A stretch of DNA of 64,000 bases from Actinoplanes sichuanensis (GTDB lineage: Bacteria > Actinomycetota > Actinomycetes > Mycobacteriales > Micromonosporaceae): NCBI RefSeq assembly GCF_033097365.1, contig NZ_AP028461.1, positions 4,154,001 through 4,218,000 on the forward strand, given 5' to 3'. The notes under the pieces are model-generated. The model was not told the origin of the DNA. It worked only from the letters and a program-made list of their open reading frames with translations, and searched no databases. Position 1 is the stretch's first letter; every line of letters begins with the position of its first letter. The translations under genes and the position numbers were made by a program. Below are positions 9,022 through 17,887 of this stretch, piece after piece.

Positions 9022-9093
9022 GCGGTCTATCCACCTCTCGTCAGGCGGGTGGGCCGCTGTTCGACAGCCCACCCGTTGAACTGGCTGAACGGG

Positions 9094-9327
9094 TTAGGCG
9101 GCGCCGTCGCCGGAGAAGGCGGCGAAGAAGTCGTCCATCTCCGCCTTGCTGAAGCGCAGGGTCGGGCTGGACGCGCCGAGCTTGCTGTCGCGGATGGCGA
9201 AGGCGCCCTCGTGTTCGGGGATCTCCGCGATCGAGACGCAGCCCTCCAGGGTCAGACCGTTGCCGCCACACAGCTTGCGGAACGCCTCGTCCTCGACCTC
9301 GACCGAGTACAGGTCATCGTTGGCCAT
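9094..9327 (-). CDS. DUF397-like small protein
   Basis: 77 residues, GGAGAT ribosome site before ATG 9327. The C-terminal half matches the DUF397 pattern: CVSIAEIPEHEGAFAIRDSK then LRFSKAEMDDFFAAF. The N-terminal half (DDLYSVEVEDEAFRKLCGG) is unlike usual DUF397 proteins, which open with a WRKSS-type segment. DUF397 proteins usually pair with XRE regulators, and one is encoded at 10561. Its small size and downstream oxygenase also fit a modification substrate. Two cysteines are present. Confidence 0.75.
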   Translation of the reverse strand: MANDDLYSVEVEDEAFRKLCGGNGLTLEGCVSIAEIPEHEGAFAIRDSKLGASSPTLRFSKAEMDDFFAAFSGDGAA

Positions 9328-9507
9328 GGCATGATCTCCTTACGTGTGTCGCCGCGAGGTCCGTCCTCGCGGGTGGTGCACCAGTCCCGGTTCGGCCGTC
9401 GATCTTGTCTAGGGAAGGCGGCCGAGCCGGGCGTCTTCTTCGGAGGCGAACTCGCACGGCGGGACACGATGTGCAGTGCGACTCCCGTATCGGGTCGCGC
9501 CGGGGCT

Positions 9508-9711
9508 TCAGGGCAATGAGTCCGCGCGTTCCAGCAGTTCCCGAACAGCGCCGCCGAGGTCGAACCGGTCGAGGACGATGACGACGCAGTTGCCCTTCGG
9601 GTCGAAGCGCACGTCCTCGACGTCGACGACGGAACCCTCGAGGTCGACGACCATCGCCCTGTCGGCGTCGCCGACCTGCAAGAGTTTCTGAACGAGAGCG
9701 TCACGATTCAC
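9508..9711 (-). CDS. Small acidic hypothetical protein
   Basis: 67 residues (DRAMVVDLEGSVVDVEDVRF, DRFDLGGAVRELLERADSLP). GTG start at 9711 with GGAGGCAACA just upstream; the GTG overlaps the stop of the preceding gene (GTGA), so it is translationally coupled. No known family recognised. Confidence 0.68.
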   Translation of the reverse strand: MNRDALVQKLLQVGDADRAMVVDLEGSVVDVEDVRFDPKGNCVVIVLDRFDLGGAVRELLERADSLP

Positions 9712-10055
9712 TGTTGCCTCCTACCGAGACCGAGGCCGGGGGTGGACTCGGTCGGACTGGATGTCGATACGGCCCCCACCGCCGCTGTCATGCCGCGATC
9801 CCCTGGCACCACCGGCCAACCGAGGAACCGCTCGTAGAGGTCGGGTGGTGTCCCGCCTACACCGGCGGCCCAGTCGTCGATCGCCTCGGCCAGGCAGGAC
9901 CCGAGAAACAGCGCCAACCCGTGCGGGAATCTCCGGTACTGCTCGCCGAGCTCGACCTTCGCGGTGGCACACGGCCACGGCTCGCCGCAGACCCGGCAAT
10001 CCCGATCGGGACGCACGCCTTGGTGTTCTGTACGAGGCACCAGCACGACGGTCAC
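9708..10055 (-). CDS. Hypothetical protein with CxxCGxPWPC motif
   Basis: 115 residues. The GTG start at 10055 is fixed by a GTGA overlap with the upstream gene's stop. N-terminal motif CRVCGEPWPCATAK looks like a small metal- or redox-site knuckle. A segment YRRFPHGLALFLGSCLAEAI follows, then DLYERFLGWPVV. The same C..CG.PWPC motif occurs in the next gene upstream, so the two are related by motif. Function unknown. Confidence 0.68.
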   Translation of the reverse strand: MTVVLVPRTEHQGVRPDRDCRVCGEPWPCATAKVELGEQYRRFPHGLALFLGSCLAEAIDDWAAGVGGTPPDLYERFLGWPVVPGDRGMTAAVGAVSTSSPTESTPGLGLGRRQQ

Positions 10056-10333
10056 TGCCCCGCGCGGTGTTCCTGAGCCGGTGTCAACGCACCCGCCCGC
10101 GCAACCTGGAACAACGGCATCGTCGGTGCGTCCCAACTCAGCGGAGCCTGATTGACGGTGCGGTCACCCACCGGCGCAGGGTCGCTCACCGCCGTGCGAA
10201 CCCGGCCCTCCTCCCGCCGCCGGCACTCTTGCACGTACGCCTCGATGCACGGCCACGGCAAACCGCAGGTGCACCGCCGTCGCCCGAGTACTCGCCGCCA
10301 CCGGCGCTTCGCCCTGAGATGCTGCTGTCGCAT
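10052..10333 (-). CDS. Hypothetical protein with CTCGLPWPC motif
   Basis: 93 residues, ATG at 10333 preceded by GGAGGGG. Basic N-terminus (HLRAKRRWRRVLGRRR) followed by CTCGLPWPCIEAYVQECRRR, the same Cys-Pro-Trp-Pro-Cys knuckle as in its downstream neighbour. It is first of three genes joined by 4-bp GTGA overlaps, divergent from the XRE regulator; the shared intergenic region probably controls both. Confidence 0.68.
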   Translation of the reverse strand: MRQQHLRAKRRWRRVLGRRRCTCGLPWPCIEAYVQECRRREEGRVRTAVSDPAPVGDRTVNQAPLSWDAPTMPLFQVARAGALTPAQEHRAGQ

Positions 10334-10415
10334 TACCCCTCCTACGGCCACCAGCCCGTAGGGCCGCGGTCACCATTGGTCACGACCAGCATCGTTTCCG
10401 GTTAGTCAGCCGGTC

Positions 10416-10510
10416 TATGACGTGGCAATGACGTCAGACGGACGCAAAGCTTCCGAACGGACTTCTTCGTGTCTCCCGGGCTTCAAAGTGGGCGTTCACG
10501 GACGAGACAC
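10416..10510. promoter_or_regulatory. Divergent control region of the XRE/DUF397 locus
   Basis: Between divergent starts at 10333 and 10561 there are two ATGACGT repeats 11 bp apart (10417-10423 and 10428-10434), the second part of the palindrome TGACGTCA. A GTGTCTC/GAGACAC inverted repeat also spans 10469-10475 and 10504-10510. These are candidate operators; the binding protein is unknown, the adjacent XRE protein being the first guess. Confidence 0.4.
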
Positions 10511-10560
10511 TTACCGTTGGGCAGGAAATGCTGTAACGGACGGGCTGGGTGGTGAAGGGG

Positions 10561-11874
10561 ATGGCCGGCAAGAGACCACGGAACACGCTCTTGGCGGTGA
10601 TCGTCGACAACGACACCCGCTCTCAGGACGAGATCGTCAAGGCGTGGATCGATCACGCAGCATGGTTGCGTGAGGACGCCACTCTCACGGTGCGTCAGCT
10701 CGCGCGGTGGCTCCGCGGCGACTTGCGCGAGCTGCCGTACGCTGCGGCGTGTCGCGTCGCGGAAAGCTTCTGGGGCAGACCCATCGCAGAGCTGCTCGGC
10801 CCTCCGCCCGGAGCTCCCGTCCCGACCGTTGCGGCGCCGATCGAGCTACCGGCAGACGCCGGCTCAGATATTAGGACGCTGTTAATGAACGCCGCTCACG
10901 AGTCGAGCGACCATGCGACCACCGCTGGGATTTACGCCGACGAAGAATCCATTGAAGGCCTGCGGGATCGAGTTATCGCCGCCGCGAAGCAGTATGCGAC
11001 GACGCCCCCGTTGGAACTACACGGAAATCTGGTTCGCATCCGCAACATGACTTACCAGCTCCTTGACCGTACGAGCCAACCCGCGCAAGAAACCGACCTG
11101 TATCAGGTGGCGAGCCTGGCGTGCTCGCTGTTGGGCAGCATCGGACTTGACCTCGGGGTACCGGAGGCCGCTGCGGAGCAGGCGCGGTCAGGCGCGACCT
11201 ACGGGCGCCTCATCGGTCATCCGATGGCCCAGGCGTACGCGTACGCCATCCAGTGCACTGCGGCGATCTGGACAGGTCAGCCCGCTCGCGGTGCCGTTCA
11301 CGCGAAGCGGGGCCTCGACCTGATAAGCCGGGGTCCGCTTGCGGCCCGGCTCCATGCTGTCCATGCTCGCTGCCTCGGCATGCAAGGGTTCACCGACGAG
11401 GCTGACGACGAACTCCAGCGCGCACTCGATGCCTATGCCGGGCCCGGCGATGAGATCGCGGTCGGCGAGTTCGGCTTCGATCCGGCTCGGCTCGCCTTCA
11501 GCGCGGGCTCGACATACATCGCACTCAAGAACGGCACCAAGGCAGCCGTTCACGCAAGGCGGGCAATCGAGCTGTACGAGGAGGCGCCGGCCGAGAGCCG
11601 GTGGTACGGCGGTGTCAACGGCGCCCGAGCAGATCTGGTCACCGCCCACGTGCTTGCCCAGGAACTGGAGGAAGCCCAAGTAGCCCTCCAACCGATCCTT
11701 GAGTTGGAAGAAGGTCTACGAACCTTTCCCGTTGTGCAGCGGTTGTTGCAGGTCCGGCCTGAGCTCGCCGCGCGCCACTTTCACGGGAGCCCGGACGCCC
11801 GAAGTCTCGCGGGAGCGATCGAGTACTTCATCGCCGGCAGCCAGCCCCACGCGCTGCCGGCAACGACCGACTAA
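10561..11874 (+). CDS. XRE-like transcriptional regulator with C-terminal TPR-like domain
   Basis: About 437 residues from ATG 10561 (in-frame GTGs at 10549 and 10552 are possible). The N-terminus has an HTH-like segment LTVRQLARWLRG and AACRVAESFWGRPIAELLG, typical of actinobacterial XRE regulators of the DUF397 locus type. From about residue 100 onward it is helical with TPR-like repeats (TDLYQVASLACSLLGSIGLD, YAGPGDEIAVGEFGFDPARL). Such proteins often sense a partner through the TPR part. Its stop overlaps the convergent epimerase stop by 3 nt. Confidence 0.78.
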   Translation: MAGKRPRNTLLAVIVDNDTRSQDEIVKAWIDHAAWLREDATLTVRQLARWLRGDLRELPYAAACRVAESFWGRPIAELLGPPPGAPVPTVAAPIELPADAGSDIRTLLMNAAHESSDHATTAGIYADEESIEGLRDRVIAAAKQYATTPPLELHGNLVRIRNMTYQLLDRTSQPAQETDLYQVASLACSLLGSIGLDLGVPEAAAEQARSGATYGRLIGHPMAQAYAYAIQCTAAIWTGQPARGAVHAKRGLDLISRGPLAARLHAVHARCLGMQGFTDEADDELQRALDAYAGPGDEIAVGEFGFDPARLAFSAGSTYIALKNGTKAAVHARRAIELYEEAPAESRWYGGVNGARADLVTAHVLAQELEEAQVALQPILELEEGLRTFPVVQRLLQVRPELAARHFHGSPDARSLAGAIEYFIAGSQPHALPATTD

Positions 11875-12908
11875 CCGGGGAACGCCTCCCGCAACCGCAC
11901 GGCTTCTTCCGTCTCAGCGCTTTCGAGCAGCGCACGTTCCTTCTGCGGGTCGATGCCGTGCTCGGCGTCGCGCTCGTGGTCGACCGCTCGTCCACCTGCC
12001 GATAGCCACCCCCACGTGTCGTGCACTGTCTCCGCGAGAGGTCGACACGTCAGGCCGGCCGCCGTGGCGCGTTTGGTGTCCATCGCCCACGTGCCCGGCG
12101 GCACCCGCCACAGCGGCAGCTCGGTCCACTGCCGGACGTCCTGAGCCGCAAGCCACTCCTCATCGATCCACAGCAATTCTCCCCGGCCTCCGGTCGCTTC
12201 CAAGCAGGCGACAAGCAGGTCGCGGTAGGTGCTGCTGTCAGCGGGAGGCGCTAGGTTGAACGTACCGGAGCCACCATCCGCGATCCGGTCCAGTACGAAG
12301 GCCGCCAGATCACGCACGTCGATCGGCTGGATAGGTCGATCAGGACGGCCCGGAGCAAGGATTCGACCGCCGCGGAGTGCCCGGTTGAGCCACCACTTCA
12401 AACGGCCCACGTACTCATGCGGCCCCAGGACTACGCCGGGCCGGACGATCAGAACCCGGTCCGAGGCGAACTCGCGACGGACGGCAGCTTCACAACCGAC
12501 CTTCATGGCTCCGTAGGTGTGGGTCGGACCCTCCTCGTCGCTCCGGTCCGGATCGCCGTCGTGGAGCGGAGAGGCCTCGGTAACCGGCTCTGCCGGCCAT
12601 CCGGTGTACACACTCACGCTGGAGACGAGTGCGTATCGGTTCGTGGCGGGCCGAAGTGCGCGGGCGGCGTCGCGGACCATCGTGGGGACGGTGCCGGCCA
12701 CATCGATCACGGCGTCCCACGGGCCTGCCTCGGCCAGGCGGGCAAGGTCGTGCGCGCTCTCGCGGTCTCCGTGGATCGTGTGGACGCCTTCCGGCGAGCT
12801 CGCCGAGCGACCTCGGTTGAACACCGTGACGTTCCAGCCGCGCGCCACGGCGTCGTCAGCGATGACGCGCCCGACGAACCAAGAGCCGCCCAGAATCAAA
12901 AGGTCCAC
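11871..12908 (-). CDS. NAD-dependent epimerase/dehydratase (extended SDR)
   Basis: Rossmann protein with N-terminal glycine motif LLILGGSWFVGR (GGxxxxGR variant), the active-site tyrosine region THTYGAMKVGCEAAV (Tyr-x-x-x-Lys) and substrate-side motifs PIQPIDVRDLAAFVLD and GTFNLAPP. Start is uncertain: GTG 12908 puts the Rossmann strand at the N-terminus as expected; GTG 12923 is also possible, both with weak ribosome sites. Probably acts on a nucleotide sugar or similar; no pathway genes nearby. Confidence 0.8.
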   Translation of the reverse strand: MDLLILGGSWFVGRVIADDAVARGWNVTVFNRGRSASSPEGVHTIHGDRESAHDLARLAEAGPWDAVIDVAGTVPTMVRDAARALRPATNRYALVSSVSVYTGWPAEPVTEASPLHDGDPDRSDEEGPTHTYGAMKVGCEAAVRREFASDRVLIVRPGVVLGPHEYVGRLKWWLNRALRGGRILAPGRPDRPIQPIDVRDLAAFVLDRIADGGSGTFNLAPPADSSTYRDLLVACLEATGGRGELLWIDEEWLAAQDVRQWTELPLWRVPPGTWAMDTKRATAAGLTCRPLAETVHDTWGWLSAGGRAVDHERDAEHGIDPQKERALLESAETEEAVRLREAFPG

Positions 12909-13132
12909 GCTCAGATCGTGCACGATCACCGACCGCGGGGCCAGCGCGGCAGTCGCGTCGTCATACGTGTTGTTCTGCGCCTCGGACCTGTCGGCGTTCA
13001 TGACCGGCAGCACACTGCCCGCCGACGGCGGCATCACCGCCTGAGCGGCGAGGCGTTGCATAGACCTGGCAACTGTGTGCTGACGCGCACAGGCACGACG
13101 TCGATTCACCTGCATCCAGCGGTGGAGGCCGG

Positions 13133-16100
13133 TCAGCGGTGGTAATTGCGCCGGCTGGTTTGCCGGACGTTGCCGGCGCGGTCGTAGGCGCGGATCGTCA
13201 CGGAGAACTTCTTGCCGTACCTGGTCGGGTTGAGGGTGAAGGTGTAGCCGGGCCGGGTGTCGGCGGCGATCCGTCGGCCGTTGACCATCAGTTCGACTCG
13301 GGCGATGCCGTTGCGGTCGTTCGCCGTTGCGGTGATCTTGGTGGGTTTGGCTACTCTGGCGCCGTTCGCGGGGGCTTTGCGGAACGCGACGGTGGGCGCG
13401 GTGTTGTCGACGGTCACGGTGCGTCGGGCGGTGGTCTGGTTGCCGAGTTTGTCGAGCACGATCCAGGTGACGGTTCGGTTGCCGTCCTTGCCGGTCGGCA
13501 CGTCGGCTGTGGTGTAGGAGTCGGGGCGGCCCTGCCCGTCCGGGCCGGTGAGGTAGGAGCGACCGATACCGGCCGGATCAGTGGCCTCGACGGTCGTGGT
13601 GAAGTGCGTTCCCCGTACCAGAATGCCGTTGTCGGGTGTGGTGATGACCTCGGGCCCGGTGCTGTCCGCTTCGGAGTCGCCCGTGGTGGTGTGGGTGGTG
13701 ACGGTGATCTGGTAGCTGGTGCCGTTGATCAGGCCGGTGATGGTGCAGGTCTGGGAGTCGGTGGTGGTGCAGGCGGTCGGCTCCGCCGACGCCGTGGTGT
13801 GGTCGGTGGCGGTCTGTGGCCGGGTCGCGGTGGAGATGCACGGCGTGGTGGTGGACGTGCACGGGTCCCTGGTCGCGGTCGCTGTGGCGGTGTAGCCGAG
13901 CAGGGTTCCGGTGCCCGGCGATCCGGGGTTCCAGGACACGGCGATGGTCTCGTTCTGGGGTTGAGTGGCGGTGACGACAGGTGGTTGCGGACGGCCCGTC
14001 GGTGGGCTGTCGACCGGGGTGACCGGTTTGGACGGCTCGGTGGGCGGTGATGTTCCGGCCTTGTTCGTGGCGGTCAGGGTGACGGTGTAGGCGGTTCCGT
14101 TGATCAGCCCGTGGATGGTGCAGATGCCGCCGTGGATGCTGCTACTGCTGATCGTGCAGGTCTTCCCGCTCGGGGTGGCCGTTGCGGTGTACTTGATCGG
14201 TGTGTCGGTGCCCGGTTCGGCGGGGTCCCAGGCGACGGTGATCGATCGGTCGCCTGCTGTGACGGTTACGCCTATCGGGGTCTTCGGGCCGGCGCTGGGG
14301 GTCACCGGTGCCGATGGGCTGCTCGCAGCAGACGTTCCTACGGTCGTCGTGGCGATCGCGGTGACGGTGTAGGCGGTGCCGTTGGTCAACCCGGCGATCG
14401 TGCAGGTGGTCGCGCCGACGGTCACGCAGGTCTGTCCGCCGGGCGACGCGGTCGCGGTGTAACCCGTCAACGTCCCGCTGCCGGTGTCCGCCGGTGCCGT
14501 CCACGACGCCACGACCTGCCGGTCGCCGGGGTCTGCGGTGACGCCGGTCGGCGGCTGTGGACCCACACTCGGAGTCACCGGCGACGACGGGCTGCTCGGA
14601 GCAGACGTGCCGACAGTGGTGGTGGCGGTCACCGCCACGGTGTAGGCGGTGCCGTTGGTCAGCCCGGTGATCGTGCAGGTGGTCGCGCCGGCGGCCTGAC
14701 ATGTCCGCCCGCCGGGCGAGGCGGTGGCCGTGTAGCCCGTCAACGTCCCGCTGCCCAGGTTCGTCGGTGCGGACCACGACACCACGACCTGACCGCCACC
14801 GGGTACGGCCGTCACACCGGTCGGCGACTGCGGCCCCACACTCGGAGTCACCGGCGACGACGGACTACTCGCAGCAGACGTGCCGACCGTGGTAGTGGCG
14901 GTCACGGTGACCGTGTAGGCGGTGCCGTTGGTCAACCCGGCGATCGTGCACATCGTCGCGCCGGCAGTCAGGCACGTCCGTCCACCCGGGGAGGCCGTCG
15001 CGGTGTAGCCCGTCAACGTCCCACTGCCCAGGTCCGCCGGTGCGGACCACGACACCACGACCTGACCACCACCGGGTACGGCCGTCACACCGATCGGCGG
15101 CTGCGGGCCCACACTGGGAGTCACCGGCGACGACGGGCTGCTCGCAGCAGACGTACCGACGGTCGTCGTGGCGGTCACGGTGACCGTGTAGGCGCTGCCG
15201 TTGGTCAACCCGGTGATCGTGCAGGTGGTCGCGCCGGCGGTCACGCAAGTCTGTCCGCCGGGTGACGCGGTCGCCGTGTAACCCGTCAACGTCCCGCTAC
15301 CGAGGTTCGCCGGGGCGGACCACGACACCACGACCTGACCACCACCGGGTACGGCCGTCACGCCGGTCGGCGGCAGTGCGAGCGTGGACACCGCCACGGG
15401 GCTGGACTGGTTGATGCCGCCGCCGTCGCCCAACTGACCGGCCGTGCCGTAGCCCCAGCAGTAGATGCCGGCGTCGCTGCCCACCGCGCAGACATGACCG
15501 CTGCCGGCGCTGAGCTGGGTGAGGGTGACCCCGATCGGTATCGCCCCGGCGACCACCGCCACCGGAGTCGACACGGATCGCGGCTGGTCCGTGGTGCCGC
15601 CGTCGCCCACCTGACCGGCGTGGCTGAAGCCCCAGCAGTACGCCTGGGCGTCACTGCCGAGCCCGCACGTGAAGGTGGCACCGGCGGCGAGCTGGGTGAA
15701 GGTCACGCCACCGGGTACGGCCCCGCCAGCCACCTCCACCGGAGTGGGCCGGCTGGTGGTGTCATCGTCGCCGAGCTGGCTCTGGTCATCGTTACCCCAG
15801 CAGTAGGCCTTGGCGTCGCTGCCCAGCCCGCACGTGTGGTAGCCGCCGGCGGTGAGTCGGGTGAACGTCACCGCGGCATCGACCGCCACCGGAGCCGGCC
15901 GGTTGGTGGTGCTGCCATCCCCCAGCCGGCCGTCGACGTTCTGTCCCCAGCAGTGGGCCGTGCCGTCGCCGGCCAGCCCACACGTGTGGAAACCACCGGC
16001 GGTGAGTTGGGTGAAGGTCGTCGCCGTGTCCACCGCCACCGGAGTCGACCGGTTCGACGTGCTGCCGTCCCCGAGCTGCCCCTGGCCATTGGCGCCCCAG

Positions 16101-16543
16101 CAGTAGGCCTTGCCGTCGCTGCCCAACCCGCATGTGTGGCTGCTGCCGGCGGCAAGCTGGGTGAAGGGCACGGCGGCGGTCACCGCCACCGGGCTGACCC
16201 CGGCACCGGCGCCCCAGCAGTAGGCCGTGCCGTCGCCGGCCAGCCCACACGTGTGGTAGCCGCCGGCGGCAAGCTGGGTGAAGGGCACCCCGGTGGCCAC
16301 GATCGCCGGCGTCAACTGCAGGCCGGAGTCGCTTTCGCTGCCGGTCTGGCCCGCACCCGCGTCGCCCCAGCAGTAGGCCCGGCCGTCACCATCGCGCGCA
16401 CAGGTGTGGTAGGTCCCGGCGGTGACCTGGGTTCCCGGGCCGCCTGGAGGTTGAGCCAGGGCCGGCGCCACACCGGCCGTTGTCAGCATCACCGTCGCCA
16501 GCGTCGCCAGCGCCCCGACCATCGACAAGGTCTTTCGCAGCAC
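13133..16543 (-). CDS. Secreted RCC1-repeat / fibronectin type III protein
   Basis: About 1136 residues. A signal peptide (LRKTLSMVGALATLATVMLT, ending APALAQ) is followed by seven bacterial RCC1-type repeats of the form AGxYHTCGLxxDGxAYCWG (residues ~40-390), a putative beta-propeller. Then come FN3 domains, four nearly identical, then two divergent FN3-like domains and C-terminal Ig-like modules (VTVDNTAPTVAFRKAPANGA) ending in a basic tail. Many cysteines suggest disulfides outside the cell. GTG 16543 gives a normal signal peptide; GTG 16570 behind GGGAGG is an alternative. Likely a surface or matrix binding protein; ligand unknown. Confidence 0.85.
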   Translation of the reverse strand: MLRKTLSMVGALATLATVMLTTAGVAPALAQPPGGPGTQVTAGTYHTCARDGDGRAYCWGDAGAGQTGSESDSGLQLTPAIVATGVPFTQLAAGGYHTCGLAGDGTAYCWGAGAGVSPVAVTAAVPFTQLAAGSSHTCGLGSDGKAYCWGANGQGQLGDGSTSNRSTPVAVDTATTFTQLTAGGFHTCGLAGDGTAHCWGQNVDGRLGDGSTTNRPAPVAVDAAVTFTRLTAGGYHTCGLGSDAKAYCWGNDDQSQLGDDDTTSRPTPVEVAGGAVPGGVTFTQLAAGATFTCGLGSDAQAYCWGFSHAGQVGDGGTTDQPRSVSTPVAVVAGAIPIGVTLTQLSAGSGHVCAVGSDAGIYCWGYGTAGQLGDGGGINQSSPVAVSTLALPPTGVTAVPGGGQVVVSWSAPANLGSGTLTGYTATASPGGQTCVTAGATTCTITGLTNGSAYTVTVTATTTVGTSAASSPSSPVTPSVGPQPPIGVTAVPGGGQVVVSWSAPADLGSGTLTGYTATASPGGRTCLTAGATMCTIAGLTNGTAYTVTVTATTTVGTSAASSPSSPVTPSVGPQSPTGVTAVPGGGQVVVSWSAPTNLGSGTLTGYTATASPGGRTCQAAGATTCTITGLTNGTAYTVAVTATTTVGTSAPSSPSSPVTPSVGPQPPTGVTADPGDRQVVASWTAPADTGSGTLTGYTATASPGGQTCVTVGATTCTIAGLTNGTAYTVTAIATTTVGTSAASSPSAPVTPSAGPKTPIGVTVTAGDRSITVAWDPAEPGTDTPIKYTATATPSGKTCTISSSSIHGGICTIHGLINGTAYTVTLTATNKAGTSPPTEPSKPVTPVDSPPTGRPQPPVVTATQPQNETIAVSWNPGSPGTGTLLGYTATATATRDPCTSTTTPCISTATRPQTATDHTTASAEPTACTTTDSQTCTITGLINGTSYQITVTTHTTTGDSEADSTGPEVITTPDNGILVRGTHFTTTVEATDPAGIGRSYLTGPDGQGRPDSYTTADVPTGKDGNRTVTWIVLDKLGNQTTARRTVTVDNTAPTVAFRKAPANGARVAKPTKITATANDRNGIARVELMVNGRRIAADTRPGYTFTLNPTRYGKKFSVTIRAYDRAGNVRQTSRRNYHR
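14281..15370. repeat. Four tandem ~273-bp FN3-encoding repeats
   Basis: Four consecutive units of about 91 codons, each containing GVTAVPGGGQVVVSW-type, GTLTGYTATASPGG and GLTNGTAYTV segments, are close to identical at DNA level. That suggests recent duplication or gene conversion and allows copy-number change by recombination. Confidence 0.85.
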
Positions 16544-16801
16544 GTAACAGACACCATCACGGTCCGGCACCTCCCATCACCGATTTACGGCGAATCCCTG
16601 AATCGGGAGGAAATCCCTGCTTCGCGCGGAGGACTGTGGTAACCGGCTTCCCATGCGGAGGGCGGGCAGGGCGCCGCGATCAGGATCGACGGGTGATTCC
16701 GTACGCGAGTTCGGGGACCGTCTGGCTGCCGCTGGTCTTCGTGGTCGCGAGTCGTGGACCACCTCTGGACGGTCGATGGACTGTTGCGGCTATCCGCTGA
16801 C

Positions 16802-16833
16802 TTGACCTTGCCCCTGGGGGCAGGGTTTACGGT
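16802..16833 (+). promoter_or_regulatory. MerR-type promoter/operator
   Basis: -35 TTGACC (16802-16807) and -10-like TACGGT (16828-16833) are 20 bp apart, the over-long spacing used by MerR-family promoters. The spacer holds the dyad CTTGCCCC-tg-GGGGCAGG, centred between the two elements. It lies just upstream of the MerR gene's own GGAGG ribosome site, so autoregulation is likely. Confidence 0.75.
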
Positions 16834-16849
16834 CGAGTCGGAGGTCAGG

Positions 16850-17854
16850 ATGCGAATCGGTGAGCTCGCGCGGCGTGCCGGGGTGTCGATCAAGGCGGTG
16901 CGCTACTACGAGCAGCTTGGGTTGATCATGCCGCAGCGTCGGCAGAACGGGTACCGCGATTACGACGACAGTCACTTACGGGCGGTCATGGAGATCCGTG
17001 AGCTGACGGATAGCGGTATCAGCCCGGGTAAAGCGGGCCCGTTCATCGAGTGCCTCGAGACCGGCCATGAGCACAGCGACGAGTGCCCGGCCTCGCTGGC
17101 AACGCTGCGTCACAGCATTACCGAACTCGACCGCATCATCACCTCCTTGTCCGCCCGCCGTGACCTGCTCGTCCGCAAGCTGGAGGCAGGCGCGGTCCGA
17201 TCGTTCGAGGGAAAGAGCATTCCAATGACCGACTTCACCACGCTGCCGGACGACTTGCCGGTGCCCAGCGACGATGGTGCAGCCGACCACCTGCCCGGCA
17301 CCGCCATGCCCGACCTGACACTGGCCACCAGCGATGGGCAGCAGGTCAACCTCGGCAAGCTGGGCCAGGGGCGAACGATCATCTACCTTTACCCGCTGTC
17401 GGGTCGGCCCGGCGTTGATCTGCCGGAGGGCTGGGACGCGATTCCCGGCGCCCGGGGCTGCTCCACCGAGGCATGCGACTTCCGTGACCACCACCAGGAG
17501 CTGCACGAGGCGGGCGCGGACCGGGTCTTCGGCATGTCCAGCCAACACCCCGACTACCAGGCTGAGCTGGTGGAACGGTTGCGGCTGCCGTTCGCGATGC
17601 TCTCGGATCCGGACTTCGGCCTCGCGGATGCTCTGCGGCTGCCGGCCTTCGCCGCGCCGGGCCACGAACGGCTCTACTCACGTCTGACCCTCGTGGTCCG
17701 TGACGGCGTGATCGAGCACGTGTTCTATCCGATCTTCCCGCCGAACACCCACGCCCAGCAGGTCCTCGACTGGCTGCACACGCATCCGGCTTCCCGATCG
17801 GGATCCGTTCCAGTGGCGCTCAAACTCGGCAACAGATCCGAGTCCAGCCAGTAG
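16850..17854 (+). CDS. MerR-family regulator fused to a redoxin (peroxiredoxin-like) domain
   Basis: 334 residues. N-terminal MerR winged helix (MRIGELARRAGVSIKAVRYY, then EQLGLI), then a dimerisation helix with a His/Cys segment ECLETGHEHSDECPAS near residue 70. From about 145 comes a thioredoxin-fold redoxin domain with YPLSGRPGVDLPEGWDAIPG then ARGCSTEACDFRDHH, the peroxidatic-cysteine region of this Prx subgroup. A regulator carrying its own peroxiredoxin is unusual and suggests direct peroxide or thiol sensing; that is inference. Start chosen for the GGAGG at 5-9 nt and the MRIGELA family N-terminus. Its MerR-type promoter is immediately upstream. Confidence 0.88.
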   Translation: MRIGELARRAGVSIKAVRYYEQLGLIMPQRRQNGYRDYDDSHLRAVMEIRELTDSGISPGKAGPFIECLETGHEHSDECPASLATLRHSITELDRIITSLSARRDLLVRKLEAGAVRSFEGKSIPMTDFTTLPDDLPVPSDDGAADHLPGTAMPDLTLATSDGQQVNLGKLGQGRTIIYLYPLSGRPGVDLPEGWDAIPGARGCSTEACDFRDHHQELHEAGADRVFGMSSQHPDYQAELVERLRLPFAMLSDPDFGLADALRLPAFAAPGHERLYSRLTLVVRDGVIEHVFYPIFPPNTHAQQVLDWLHTHPASRSGSVPVALKLGNRSESSQ

Positions 17855-17887
17855 TCACAAGATCAAGAAAACCTATGATCTCTCCGC

